Shown here: positions 1 to 8,710 of the stretch, in pieces
Layout: each line of letters begins with the position of its first letter
Numbering within the stretch: position 1 is the stretch's first letter
Position numbers and translations under genes: made by a program
The notes under the pieces: generated by a model
The model's database searches: none
What the model saw: only the letters and a program-made list of their open reading frames with translations
What the model was told of the DNA's origin: nothing
Assembly: GCF_010020825.1 (NCBI RefSeq)
Contig: NZ_JAACJE010000001.1
Span: 3,162,001-3,226,000, forward strand
Length of the DNA: 64,000 bases
Reading direction: 5' to 3'
Source: Acidovorax sp. 210-6
GTDB taxonomy: Bacteria > Pseudomonadota > Gammaproteobacteria > Burkholderiales > Burkholderiaceae_C

Positions 1-1174
1 GGTCCAGCAAGCCCTCGAAGGCCTGCACGAGCTGGCCCACTTCGCCCCCCGCGCGAGGCCACGGTACCACGCCAGCGCTGGGCAGTTCCTGCCCACCCTC
101 GCCAACAAGATGCTGTGCCTGCTGGCGCAGGCGGGACAGCGGCAGCGTCAGCCACCACAGCGCCAACACCAGCACCAGGGCCAACGTGGCCACCACCATC
201 AGCACCTGTCCCCAGGCCTGGCGCTGCGCACCTTGCAAGGGCGCGGTCAGCGCCTGGGTATCGGTCACACGGGCCACGGTCCACTGCGCCAGGGGCATGC
301 CGGCCAGGCTGACCATGGCCTGCGGCACACGGCGTGTAGTGCCGGTGCCGGACACCGACGCATCGCTGTGCATCCCCTGGCCCTGGGCCCAGACTTCGGC
401 CAGGCCGGGCTCATCGCGCACCTGTCCCATGACCCGCACAGGATTGGAGTGGGCAACGATGGTGCCACCCTTGGTAAAAACCAGCAGCCGGGTATCCGCC
501 CGCTGTGGCAGCGCCATGGACGCCGGGAGCAGGCCTTGCGATTGCAGGCGCAGCATGCCTGCCACCACGCCCAGCAAGGAGCCGTCGCTGCGGTGCAAGG
601 GCATGGTCAACACGATGCGGGCGTCGTCCACCCCACCTTGCAGCAACTCCGCGACATGCGGTTTGCCATCGCGCAAGGTGCTCTCCAGGGCCTCCCGCAC
701 CTGGGGTTCCACCTGAGCGTTGCGCTGAAACCGTCCCTGGTGCAAGTGCACACGCACCTCGCCGTCCACACGCGCCACCAGCATGGCGTCAAAGAACTGC
801 ACGGAGGGCAGCCCGTGCTGCAGCAGCCATTCCAGCGTGGAGGGCAAATCCATCATGTCGGGGGTGATACCGGCCGTCACGGCGCGCAACACCTTCTGGC
901 TCTGCTCGATCTTGCTCGACAGCAACCGGGCAAACACCTCGACTTCGTCGTTCTGTTGCGCCTCCAGGCGCTGGACGAGGTCGTGACCCGAGGCACGCGC
1001 CATCAGCCAGCCTGCGGCCCCGGCCGCCAGGCACAGCGCTAGCAAGGCCACCAGCACCGTGCGCAGCACCATGGGGCCAGGCAGGACACGCCCAGGCACC
1101 GCCTCCTCAATGGGGAGACTGCCTTGCGCCAGGGAGCCGGCGGCATGAAACGGGGCGGTGGGGACGGCGGGCAT
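1..1174 (-). CDS. Membrane sensor protein, N-terminal part (CACHE-like sensor, HAMP-like linker); 3' end outside window
   Basis: Reading the minus strand from an ATG at 1174 gives an open frame of 391 codons that runs off the left edge of the window. A short N-terminal tail is followed by a hydrophobic helix (VLVALLALCLAAGAAGW). An extracytoplasmic stretch of about 250 residues resembles a CACHE sensor. A second hydrophobic helix (VLMVVATLALVLVLALWW) leads into a HAMP-like linker (LPLSRLRQQAQHLV). The output domain is not in the window, so it could be a GGDEF/EAL protein, a histidine kinase or a chemoreceptor. An internal ATG at 1072 is an alternative start that removes the tail. Its neighbours suggest c-di-GMP signalling, which is inference only. 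Confidence 0.75.
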   Translation of the reverse strand, partial: MPAVPTAPFHAAGSLAQGSLPIEEAVPGRVLPGPMVLRTVLVALLALCLAAGAAGWLMARASGHDLVQRLEAQQNDEVEVFARLLSSKIEQSQKVLRAVTAGITPDMMDLPSTLEWLLQHGLPSVQFFDAMLVARVDGEVRVHLHQGRFQRNAQVEPQVREALESTLRDGKPHVAELLQGGVDDARIVLTMPLHRSDGSLLGVVAGMLRLQSQGLLPASMALPQRADTRLLVFTKGGTIVAHSNPVRVMGQVRDEPGLAEVWAQGQGMHSDASVSGTGTTRRVPQAMVSLAGMPLAQWTVARVTDTQALTAPLQGAQRQAWGQVLMVVATLALVLVLALWWLTLPLSRLRQQAQHLVGEGGQELPSAGVVPWPRAGGEVGQLVQAFEGLLD

Positions 1175-1333
1175 CGTTGCGGTGCGGCTATGCAACGAAT
1201 ATACGCAGCGCCCTGGCGCCAGGTCTTGGGTGGAACCCTCACCCCAGGGCAAGGAAAAACCCTGAGTTCAGCCGTGGTTCCGAGGCAGTGCAGAAAGCCC
1301 CGCGCAGTCAGCCAACCGACTCGGCGGGAAAGT

Positions 1334-1984
1334 TCAGCCAGCGGCCACCAGTTCCAGTGCGCTGGGTTGTGGGAGCTTGAGCACGTTGCCCGAGCCCATG
1401 ATCAGCCCATGCTCGCGCAGGTTGCGCAGCACGCGCGAGAAGGTTTCCGGTGCAATGCCCAGTTGGGCAGCGATGATTCGCTTGCGCTGGTTCAGAATCA
1501 CGCTCATGGCACCGCTGTCGTCGTGCTGAGCGTGCTGAAGCAGCCACTGGGCACAGCGCGCCTCGGCATCCTGTGCCAGACGGCTGATGGCCAGTTCGGT
1601 CTGCTGGCGGTAGCCTGCAGCCATGTCATGCAACAGCACCTGCACGGACTTGGGCAAGGACTCCAGACCGCGCTGGAATGCCTCGAGCGACTGGCGTCGC
1701 AACTGCACGCGCGTTTCAGCCACCATGTCCACCACACAGGGCAGGTTCAGCATCGCCGAGGAGGCATCCAGCCAGAAAGGCCCCTCCACCACGCCCAACT
1801 GGTGACGCATCTGGCCTTCCTCACGGATGCCCAACTGCACCCGGCCACTGACCAGGTAAAGCACGGAGTTGAGCTGCTCCTGACGCACCCGCAAGACTTC
1901 GCCAGGGGCGGCGGTCTCGCACTCGGAGTACATGTCGGGGGAAAGATTCGGCCACATAGGAGATGGACTTTGCAGCGCCCGCAT
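1334..1984 (-). CDS. Crp/Fnr-family transcriptional regulator
   Basis: The protein has an N-terminal cyclic-nucleotide-type beta-roll (LNSVLYLVSGRVQLGIREEG) and a C-terminal winged helix of the Crp/Fnr type (QRKRIIAAQLGIAPETFSRV, then LRNLREHGLI), about 216 residues from the ATG at 1984. The frame stays open upstream to a TTG at 2071, but that extension crosses the FNR-like box at 1995-2008 and has no good ribosome site. ATGs at 1957 and 1933 are also possible. From 1984 there is no N-terminal cysteine cluster of the FNR [4Fe-4S] kind, so a Dnr-like or other sensor is more likely than true FNR. The effector is unknown. Confidence 0.85.
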   Translation of the reverse strand: MRALQSPSPMWPNLSPDMYSECETAAPGEVLRVRQEQLNSVLYLVSGRVQLGIREEGQMRHQLGVVEGPFWLDASSAMLNLPCVVDMVAETRVQLRRQSLEAFQRGLESLPKSVQVLLHDMAAGYRQQTELAISRLAQDAEARCAQWLLQHAQHDDSGAMSVILNQRKRIIAAQLGIAPETFSRVLRNLREHGLIMGSGNVLKLPQPSALELVAAG

Positions 1985-1994
1985 GGCCAGGACA

Positions 1995-2008
1995 TTGACA
2001 CACATCAA
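1995..2008. promoter_or_regulatory. FNR/ANR-like operator
   Basis: TTGACACACATCAA matches the FNR-family consensus TTGAT-N4-ATCAA in nine of ten fixed bases. It lies 10 bp upstream of the chosen start of the Crp/Fnr regulator and about 220 bp upstream of the EAL-GGDEF gene. Autoregulation is plausible but unproven. If the regulator starts further upstream, the site would be inside its coding sequence. Confidence 0.5.
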
Positions 2009-2230
2009 ACGACAACCGCAGACATTTTTGTGTGTTTGCCCGCATTTGCGCTGGGTCAAGACAGCGACCAAGGGCTCTTCGGGTTGACCCTTAGAACTTG
2101 TCCGTGCCCTGTGCTGGTGTCACTCGCCTGTCACCGCGCCCGGATACCGTAACTACCTGTTACCCACCTGCTGTGGGGCCTTGCCTCGGCGCCACCCGCG
2201 CCAGCGGCCGGGCCCGACCTGAAAGCCACT

Positions 2231-4114
2231 ATGCCCGAACCCACCAACGACCCGCGCCAACGGGTGCTGGCCGCCCTGTCGCCCGCCTTGCGCCAGGGCC
2301 AAGGGCCGCTGGCGCAAATCATCCGCGAAGACCGCCTGCACTGCGTGTTTCAGCCGCTGGGCGACCTGCAGTCCGGCCATGTCTATGCCCATGAGGCGCT
2401 GATCCGCGGCCCGGTCGGCACCTCACTGCACCGCCCGGACGCACTGTTGGACATGGCGCGCTGCGAGCGCATCCTCACCGATTTCGAGTTGGTCTGCGTG
2501 TTTACCGCACTGCAACATTGGGCGCAGGTGCGCAGCCCAGGGCGCCTGTTCGTCAACATCAGCGCCGATGCGCTGGTGCACGGCGTGAACCTGTGCGGCT
2601 CCAACCTGCTGCTGCAGACGCTGCGCTCGCTGGGCCTGCCGCCACGCATGGTGGTGTTCGAGATCACCGAGCACGAGCGCGTCACCGACATGACCGCCCT
2701 GCGCGAGGCGGTACAGCATCTGCACCGAGCGGGCATGCGCCTGGCACTGGACGACTTTGGCGACGGGCGCTCCAGCCTGCGCCTGTGGTCCGAGGTCAAG
2801 CCCGAGTACGTGAAGATCGACAAGTACTTCATCGCCGAGCTCGCCGAACACCCCGAAAGCCTGCAGATGCTGCGCGCCATCAAGGGAATTGCAGAGATCT
2901 TTGGAACCCAGCTGGTGGCCGAAGGCATAGAAACGGCCGAAGACCTGCGTGCGCTGCGCGATCTGGACATCGCCTATGGCCAGGGCTGGCTGCTCGGGCG
3001 CCCAGCCCTGCAACCGCGCGCCAAGCTGGAAGCGGGCGCCCTGGAAGTGTTGCAGGACCGCCGCGTGGCCGTGCTGCCGCAACTGGAGCAATCCATCCGG
3101 CCCGGCATTCTGCGTGGCCTCCAGGTGGTGCAAGCCCCTACCGTGACCCCGGCCACCACCAACGATGAAGTGGCGCAACTGTTCATGCAGCACAACGCCC
3201 TGCATGCGCTGTGCCTGGTCGAAGGTGCGCGGCCGGTGGCGCTGATCAACCGCCACGACTTCCTCAACCACTACGCAGCGCTGTACTTCCGCGAAGTGCA
3301 CGGCCGCAAGCCCTGCACCACGCTGGCCAACCATGCGCCGCGCATTGTGGAGTTGGACTGTGACGTGAACCAGCTCATCGGCATCCTCACCTCACAGGAC
3401 CAGCGCTACCTGAGCGATGGATTCATCGTGACCGACAACGGGCGCTACGTGGGTTTGGGTACCGGGGACCAACTGGTGCGCGCCGTGACGGAGTCGCGCA
3501 TCGAGGCGGCACGCCACGCCAACCCGCTGACCTTTCTGCCGGGCAATATTCCGATCAGCATGCACATCGAGCGCCTGCTGGCCAGCGGCAACCCGTTCGT
3601 GGCCTGCTATGCGGACCTCAACGACTTCAAGCCCTTCAACGACCACTATGGCTACTGGCGCGGCGACGAGATGATCCGCCTGGCTGCCCGCCTGGTGGTG
3701 GCGCACTGCGATGCACGGCGCGACTTTGTCGGCCATGTGGGCGGCGACGATTTTGTGGTGCTGTTCCAGAGCGACGACTGGCTGCTGCGCTGCCAGGCGA
3801 TTGCGGACGCCTTCGCGCACGAAGCCCGGTTGCTGTACGACGAAGCAGGCCGCAAGGCCGGAGGCATCCACGCCGAAGACCGCCACGGGGTGCAGCGCTT
3901 CTTCCCCTGTACCAGCCTGTCGCTGGGCGTGGCACAGATTCTGCCGGGGAGCTTTCGCCACCCCGAGGAAGTGGCCAACCTGGCCGCCCGTGCCAAGCAC
4001 GAAGCCAAGCAGTCGCGCAGCGGCATTGCCGTGCTGCCCTGCCCGGCCACGGCACCCGACAGCGGGTTGGCAGCCCCAGCGCCCCCGCAAACTGCCGACG
4101 CGCTGGTGGCCTGA
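2231..4114 (+). CDS. EAL / CBS-like / GGDEF c-di-GMP turnover protein
   Basis: This 627-residue soluble protein has an unusual order with the phosphodiesterase domain first. The EAL domain (residues about 25-270) keeps the catalytic signatures: EALIRG near 55, NISADAL, FEITEHE, LDDFGDGRSS near 173, VKIDKYF and AEGIET near 231. A middle module (about 304-427) has LINRH, HGRK and DGFIVTDNGRYVGLGTG and is homologous to the N-terminal module of the SiaA-like phosphatase at 37867. The C-terminal GGDEF domain has ADLNDFKPFND but its signature is GGDDF (near 505), so cyclase activity is doubtful. I expect c-di-GMP hydrolysis, perhaps tuned by the other two domains. The gene stands alone and converges on the efflux operon. 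Confidence 0.9.
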   Translation: MPEPTNDPRQRVLAALSPALRQGQGPLAQIIREDRLHCVFQPLGDLQSGHVYAHEALIRGPVGTSLHRPDALLDMARCERILTDFELVCVFTALQHWAQVRSPGRLFVNISADALVHGVNLCGSNLLLQTLRSLGLPPRMVVFEITEHERVTDMTALREAVQHLHRAGMRLALDDFGDGRSSLRLWSEVKPEYVKIDKYFIAELAEHPESLQMLRAIKGIAEIFGTQLVAEGIETAEDLRALRDLDIAYGQGWLLGRPALQPRAKLEAGALEVLQDRRVAVLPQLEQSIRPGILRGLQVVQAPTVTPATTNDEVAQLFMQHNALHALCLVEGARPVALINRHDFLNHYAALYFREVHGRKPCTTLANHAPRIVELDCDVNQLIGILTSQDQRYLSDGFIVTDNGRYVGLGTGDQLVRAVTESRIEAARHANPLTFLPGNIPISMHIERLLASGNPFVACYADLNDFKPFNDHYGYWRGDEMIRLAARLVVAHCDARRDFVGHVGGDDFVVLFQSDDWLLRCQAIADAFAHEARLLYDEAGRKAGGIHAEDRHGVQRFFPCTSLSLGVAQILPGSFRHPEEVANLAARAKHEAKQSRSGIAVLPCPATAPDSGLAAPAPPQTADALVA

Positions 4115-4122
4115 TCCGCCTG

Positions 4123-5547
4123 TCAGTCGGTCTCTGGCGCCTGGTCGGCCCAGCCACCCCCCAGGGCCTTGTACAGCGCGACCTGGTTCTGGCGCAGCGC
4201 GAGCCGGGTTTGGGCCAGCGCCTGCTGGGCACTGAACACCGAGCGCTGCGCGTCCAGCACTTCCAGTGAACTGGCCACACCGTTGCGATAGCGCAGGTCG
4301 GCCAGGCGCAGGCGCTCGGCCTCCGCCTCGGCCTGTGCCTGCTGGGCACTGACCTGGTCGGCCAGCGTGGCGCGACCGGCCAGCGCGTCGGCCACCTCGC
4401 GGAAGGCCATCTGAATGGCCTTTTCGTACTGCGCCAGGGCCATGCTGCGCGCCGCCTGCGCCGACTCCAGCGCGGCCTGGTTGCGTCCAGCATCAAAGAT
4501 CGGCAACAGGGCCTGGGGCGCGAGCGACCAGCCCCAGGTGCCGTCCTTGAACAGGCCCGACAACGCACCACTGGCCGTGCCCGCGCTCGCCGTCAGGCTG
4601 ATGCGCGGGAAGAAGGCAGCACGCGCCGCACCGATGTTGGCGTTGGCGGCCCGGAGGTTGTGCTCGGCCTGGCGCACATCAGCGCGCTGCACCAAGAGGT
4701 CGGAGGGGAGCCCCACCGGAATGTCGGCCAGCGCAGCGTGCGGGCTGGCAGTGCTCTCCAGCAGCGCCAGCGCCGGCGCCTTGCCCAGCAGCAGGGTCAG
4801 TGCATTGGTGTCGAGCGCGCGCTGGCGCTCCTGCTGCGCCAGGGCGACACGCGCCGTGGCCACCAGCGATTCGGCCTGGCGCAGATCCAGCGCCGAGGCC
4901 ACGCCCTGCCGGTAACGCATTTGCACCAGGCGCAGCGACTCTTCGCGCGTGGCCAAGGTGCTGCGCGTCAAGGCCAGCAGCTCTTCGTCGGTCTGCAGGT
5001 TCAGCCAGGTGCTGGCCACGGCGGCCACCAGGCTGGTTTGCACCGCACGGCGCGCTTCCTCGCTGGCCAGGACCTGGGCCAGCGCAGCTTCCTTGAGGCT
5101 GGCAATGCGGCCGAAGAAGTCGATCTCCCACGAGGCAAAGGTCAGCCCCACGGTGTAGGCGCTGCTGATGCTGTCCTGGGAGGTCGTTTGCCGGCTGCCC
5201 GTGGCGCCCAGGTTGACAGTGGGGGTGAGGTCGGCGGCGCGGATCTGGTGCTGGGCGCGGGCCTGCTCGATGGCCAGCACGGCCACGCGCAGGTCACGGT
5301 TGTGCTCCAGCGCCTGGGTGATGAGCGCACGCAGGCGCTCATCGCGCACAAAGTCCTGCCAGGGCGGCATGGCCACAGGGGCGCTGGCGCCCTGGGGCGC
5401 GGCAAGGCCCGGCCAGTGCTCGGCCACCGGCGCAGCGGGTCGCTCGTACACCGGCATCAGCGAACAGCCGCCGAGCAGCAAAGCCACCAGCGCTGCCGCC
5501 ACAGGCGCCGGACGCGAGGTCATCGGCTTAGACAAGGAATCACGCAT
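4123..5547 (-). CDS. RND efflux outer-membrane lipoprotein (OprM/NodT family)
   Basis: This outer-membrane channel of a tripartite efflux pump has about 474 residues. The N-terminus is a lipoprotein signal with lipobox LLGGC (Cys28). Two long helical repeats follow, with the family signatures NLRAANANIGAARAAFFP and FDAGRNQAALE. The ATG at 5547 is chosen because GGAGG lies 6 bases upstream and the frame overlaps the pump stop codon by 8 bp, indicating translational coupling. An alternative ATG at 5523 would still keep the signal peptide. It is last in the adaptor-pump-channel operon and ends 8 bp from the convergent EAL-GGDEF gene. Confidence 0.93.
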   Translation of the reverse strand: MRDSLSKPMTSRPAPVAAALVALLLGGCSLMPVYERPAAPVAEHWPGLAAPQGASAPVAMPPWQDFVRDERLRALITQALEHNRDLRVAVLAIEQARAQHQIRAADLTPTVNLGATGSRQTTSQDSISSAYTVGLTFASWEIDFFGRIASLKEAALAQVLASEEARRAVQTSLVAAVASTWLNLQTDEELLALTRSTLATREESLRLVQMRYRQGVASALDLRQAESLVATARVALAQQERQRALDTNALTLLLGKAPALALLESTASPHAALADIPVGLPSDLLVQRADVRQAEHNLRAANANIGAARAAFFPRISLTASAGTASGALSGLFKDGTWGWSLAPQALLPIFDAGRNQAALESAQAARSMALAQYEKAIQMAFREVADALAGRATLADQVSAQQAQAEAEAERLRLADLRYRNGVASSLEVLDAQRSVFSAQQALAQTRLALRQNQVALYKALGGGWADQAPETD

Positions 5548-8500
5548 GGGGGTCCTCCAGACCGGTCTGGTGCGCATGCTGCGCATCAAATTGGCGCTGG
5601 CGTGCGCTGCCCTTGAAGAAACCACGCACCAGCACAAAGAACAAGGGCACAAAGACCAGCGCCAGCGCCGTGCCCGTGAGCATGCCGCCGATCACGCCGG
5701 TACCGATGGCACGTTGGGATGCCGAGCCTGCCCCGGTGGCCAGCGCCAGCGGCAGCACCCCCAGCGTGAAGGCCATCGAGGTCATCACGATGGGGCGCAG
5801 GCGCAGGTGGGCGGCGGCCAGGGCGGCCTCGATCACGCTGCGACCCTGGGCCTGCAGGTCCTTGGCGAACTCGACGATCAGGATGGCGTTCTTGGCCGTC
5901 AGCCCGATGATGGTGATCAGGCCCACCTGGAAGTACACGTCGTTGGCATAGCCGCGCAGCAGCGTGGCCATCAGCACACCGACCACGCCCAGCGGCACCA
6001 CCAGGATGACGGCAAAGGGAATGGACCAGCTCTCGTACAGTGCCGCCAGGCACAGGAACACCGCCAGGATGGCAAACGCATAAACGATGAGCGCCTGCGC
6101 ACCCGCCAGCTTTTCCTCGCGCGACTGGCCGGTCCATTCAAAGCCAAAGCCCTGGGGCAACTGGCCGGCCAGGCGCTCCATCTCGGCCATGGCGGCACCC
6201 GTGCTGTAGCCCGGTGCGGCACTGCCGGTGATGCGCATGGCCGGGTAGCCGTTGTAGCGCACCGCCTGCATGGCGCCGGTCACCCAGCGCGTGCTGGCAA
6301 AGGCCGACAGCGGCACGGCCTGCCCCTTGTTGTTCAGCACCGTCAGACGCAGCACATCCTCGGGCTGCATGCGCGCGGGTGCATCGGCCTGGACCACCAC
6401 GCGCTGCAAGCGCCCTGCGGCGGGAAAGTCGTTGACATAGGCCGATCCCAGCCCGGTGGCAATGGCGGCGTTGATGGCATCGAAACCCACGCCCTGCGCC
6501 TGGGCCTTGTTCCGATCGATGTCGATCTGCAACTGGGGTGCATCCTCCAGGCCGTCGGGACGCACCTGGGTGAGCACCTTGCTTTGCGAGGCCATGCCCA
6601 GCAACTGGTTGCGTGCAGCCACCAGCGCATCGCGCCCCTGGCCTGCGCGGTCCTGCAGGCGGAAGGTGAAGCCCGACGACGAGCCCAGTTCAGGGATGGG
6701 CGGCGGGCTCAGCGGGAAAATGAATGCGTCGCGCACCTGGGACAGCGCACCAAACGCACGCCCCGCCAGGCCCTGCGCCGAGCTGCCGGGACCAGGGCGC
6801 TCGGACCAGTCCTTGAGCGTGACGAAGGCCAGCGCCGCGTTCTGCCCTTGGCCCGAGAACGAGAAGCCCAGCACACCCACCATGCTCTGCACCTCGGGCT
6901 GCTTGAGCACGAAGCCTTCGACCTGCTCCATCACGGCCAGCGTGCGCTCGCGCGTGGCGCCCGGGGGCAACTGCACGTTGACGATCATGGTGCCCTGGTC
7001 TTCGTTGGGCAGGAAGGACGTGGGCAGGCGCTGGTACACCACCACCGCAGCCCCCACCACCGCCACATAGACGAACATGGTGCGTCCGGCGCGCGGCAAC
7101 CAGCGTGCCAACCAGCCCTCGTAGCCCTTGGCCGTGCGGGAAAAGCCCCGGTTGAACCAGCCGAAGAAGCCGGTCTTCTCGTGGTGGTGCCCGGCAGGCA
7201 CCGGCTTGAGCAAGGTGGCGCACAGCGCAGGCGTGAGCGACAGCGCCATCAGCGCCGAGAACGAAATGGACACGCCCATGACCGCCGCAAACTGGCGGTA
7301 GATATTGCCCACCGCACCGCTGAAGAAGGCCAGCGGCACAAACACCGACACCAGCACCACCGTGACGCCGACGATGGCGCCCGAAATCTGGCCCATGGCC
7401 TTGCGCGTGGCCTCCAGGGGTGGCAGGCCTTCCTCGCTCATGATGCGCTCGACGTTCTCGACCACCACGATGGCATCGTCCACCACGATGCCGATCACCA
7501 GCACCATGCCGAACATCGTCAGCACGTTGATCGAGAAGCCCATGGCCAGCAGCGACGCGAATGTGCCCAGCAGCGCCACAGGCACCACGATGGTGGGAAT
7601 CACCGTGTAGCGCCAGTTCTGCAGGAACAGGAACATCACCATGAACACCAGCGCCACGGCCTCCAGCAGGGTGATGGCCACCTGCTGGATGGAGATCTTG
7701 ATGAAGCGTGAGCTGTCGTAGGGCACGGCCCACTGCATGCCCTTGGGGAAGTAGCGCTCCAGCTCGGTCATCTTGTTGCGCACGGCCTGCGCCGTCGCCA
7801 GGGCGTTGCCCGAGGGCGAGAGCTGCACGCCGATGGCGGTGGACGGCTTGCCATTGAGGCGCGCCGAAGTGGCATACATCTGGCCGCCCAGTTCGATGCG
7901 CGCCACGTCCTTGAGGCGCACGGTGGCGCCGTCGGTGGTGGCACGCAGCACGATGTTGCCGAACTGCTCCACCGTGCTGAGCTGGCCGTTGACCACCACC
8001 GTGGCGGCAATGGACTGCCCGGCCACGTTGGGCAGCGCGCCGATCTCACCGGCCGACACCTGGGCGTTCTGCGCACGGATGGCGGCGGTCACATCGGTGG
8101 CACTCAGGTTGTAGCCCTGCAGCTTGGCCGGGTCGATCCAGATGCGCATGGCACGCTCGGTGCCGAACAGCTGCGCCTGGCCCACGCCGGGCAGGCGCTG
8201 GATTTCAGGCAGCACGTTGCGCGAGGCGTAGTCGCCCAGGGCCACCGGGTCCCAGTCCGGGTCGTCGGAGGACAGTACGGTGACCAGCAGGAAGTTGCTG
8301 CGCGACTTTTCGACGCGCACGCCCTGCTGCGTCACCGCCGCAGGCAGGCGCGGCGTGGCGCGGGCCAGGCGGTTCTGCACATCCACCTGGGCCAGGTCGG
8401 CGTTGGTGCCGGTTTCAAAGCTCAGCGTGATGGAGCCCGTGCCGTTGGCCTGCGCTATGGCCTCCATGTAGATCAGGCCGGGCGAGCCGTTCATCTCCTG

Positions 8501-8698
8501 CTCGATGACGGACAGAACGCTTTCCTCCAGCGTCTTGGCCGATGCCCCAGGGTAGGTGGCAGAGACAACAATGGCCGGCGGCGCCACCGGCGGGTACTGG
8601 GCGATGGGCAGCTGCGTGATGGCCACGCCCCCCGCCACCATGATGAACAGCGCAATGACCCACGCAAAGATGGGCCGGTCAATAAAGAATCGTGCCAT
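5540..8698 (-). CDS. RND multidrug efflux permease (HAE1/AcrB-MexB family)
   Basis: This inner-membrane proton/drug antiporter of 1052 residues has the usual length for the family. It starts with MARFFIDRPIFAWVIALFIM and has twelve predicted membrane helices with two large periplasmic loops. Proton-relay residues are present: the Asp pair in GIVVDDAIVVVENV (near 406) and the Lys in GLTAKNAILIVEF (near 933). It lies between the adaptor gene (12-bp gap) and the channel gene (8-bp overlap), so the three form one operon. Substrates cannot be read from sequence, but AcrB/MexB relatives export hydrophobic antibiotics, dyes, detergents and solvents. Confidence 0.96.
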   Translation of the reverse strand: MARFFIDRPIFAWVIALFIMVAGGVAITQLPIAQYPPVAPPAIVVSATYPGASAKTLEESVLSVIEQEMNGSPGLIYMEAIAQANGTGSITLSFETGTNADLAQVDVQNRLARATPRLPAAVTQQGVRVEKSRSNFLLVTVLSSDDPDWDPVALGDYASRNVLPEIQRLPGVGQAQLFGTERAMRIWIDPAKLQGYNLSATDVTAAIRAQNAQVSAGEIGALPNVAGQSIAATVVVNGQLSTVEQFGNIVLRATTDGATVRLKDVARIELGGQMYATSARLNGKPSTAIGVQLSPSGNALATAQAVRNKMTELERYFPKGMQWAVPYDSSRFIKISIQQVAITLLEAVALVFMVMFLFLQNWRYTVIPTIVVPVALLGTFASLLAMGFSINVLTMFGMVLVIGIVVDDAIVVVENVERIMSEEGLPPLEATRKAMGQISGAIVGVTVVLVSVFVPLAFFSGAVGNIYRQFAAVMGVSISFSALMALSLTPALCATLLKPVPAGHHHEKTGFFGWFNRGFSRTAKGYEGWLARWLPRAGRTMFVYVAVVGAAVVVYQRLPTSFLPNEDQGTMIVNVQLPPGATRERTLAVMEQVEGFVLKQPEVQSMVGVLGFSFSGQGQNAALAFVTLKDWSERPGPGSSAQGLAGRAFGALSQVRDAFIFPLSPPPIPELGSSSGFTFRLQDRAGQGRDALVAARNQLLGMASQSKVLTQVRPDGLEDAPQLQIDIDRNKAQAQGVGFDAINAAIATGLGSAYVNDFPAAGRLQRVVVQADAPARMQPEDVLRLTVLNNKGQAVPLSAFASTRWVTGAMQAVRYNGYPAMRITGSAAPGYSTGAAMAEMERLAGQLPQGFGFEWTGQSREEKLAGAQALIVYAFAILAVFLCLAALYESWSIPFAVILVVPLGVVGVLMATLLRGYANDVYFQVGLITIIGLTAKNAILIVEFAKDLQAQGRSVIEAALAAAHLRLRPIVMTSMAFTLGVLPLALATGAGSASQRAIGTGVIGGMLTGTALALVFVPLFFVLVRGFFKGSARQRQFDAQHAHQTGLEDPHA

Positions 8699-8710
8699 GA
8701 AGCAGCTCCT

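Noticed and set aside
110-1042. Long plus-strand frame of 310 codons at the left edge
   Set aside because: It is antisense to the sensor gene on the minus strand, is rich in Gln/His/Gly with no domain, and arises from GC-rich codon bias.
1334-2071. Extended start of the Crp/Fnr gene at TTG 2071
   Set aside because: The added segment has no ribosome site, is not family-like and crosses the FNR-like box; kept as an alternative only.
5168-7711. Plus-strand frame of 847 codons
   Set aside because: It is the shadow of the RND permease and channel genes, with a His/Gln/Arg-rich composition and no recognisable fold.
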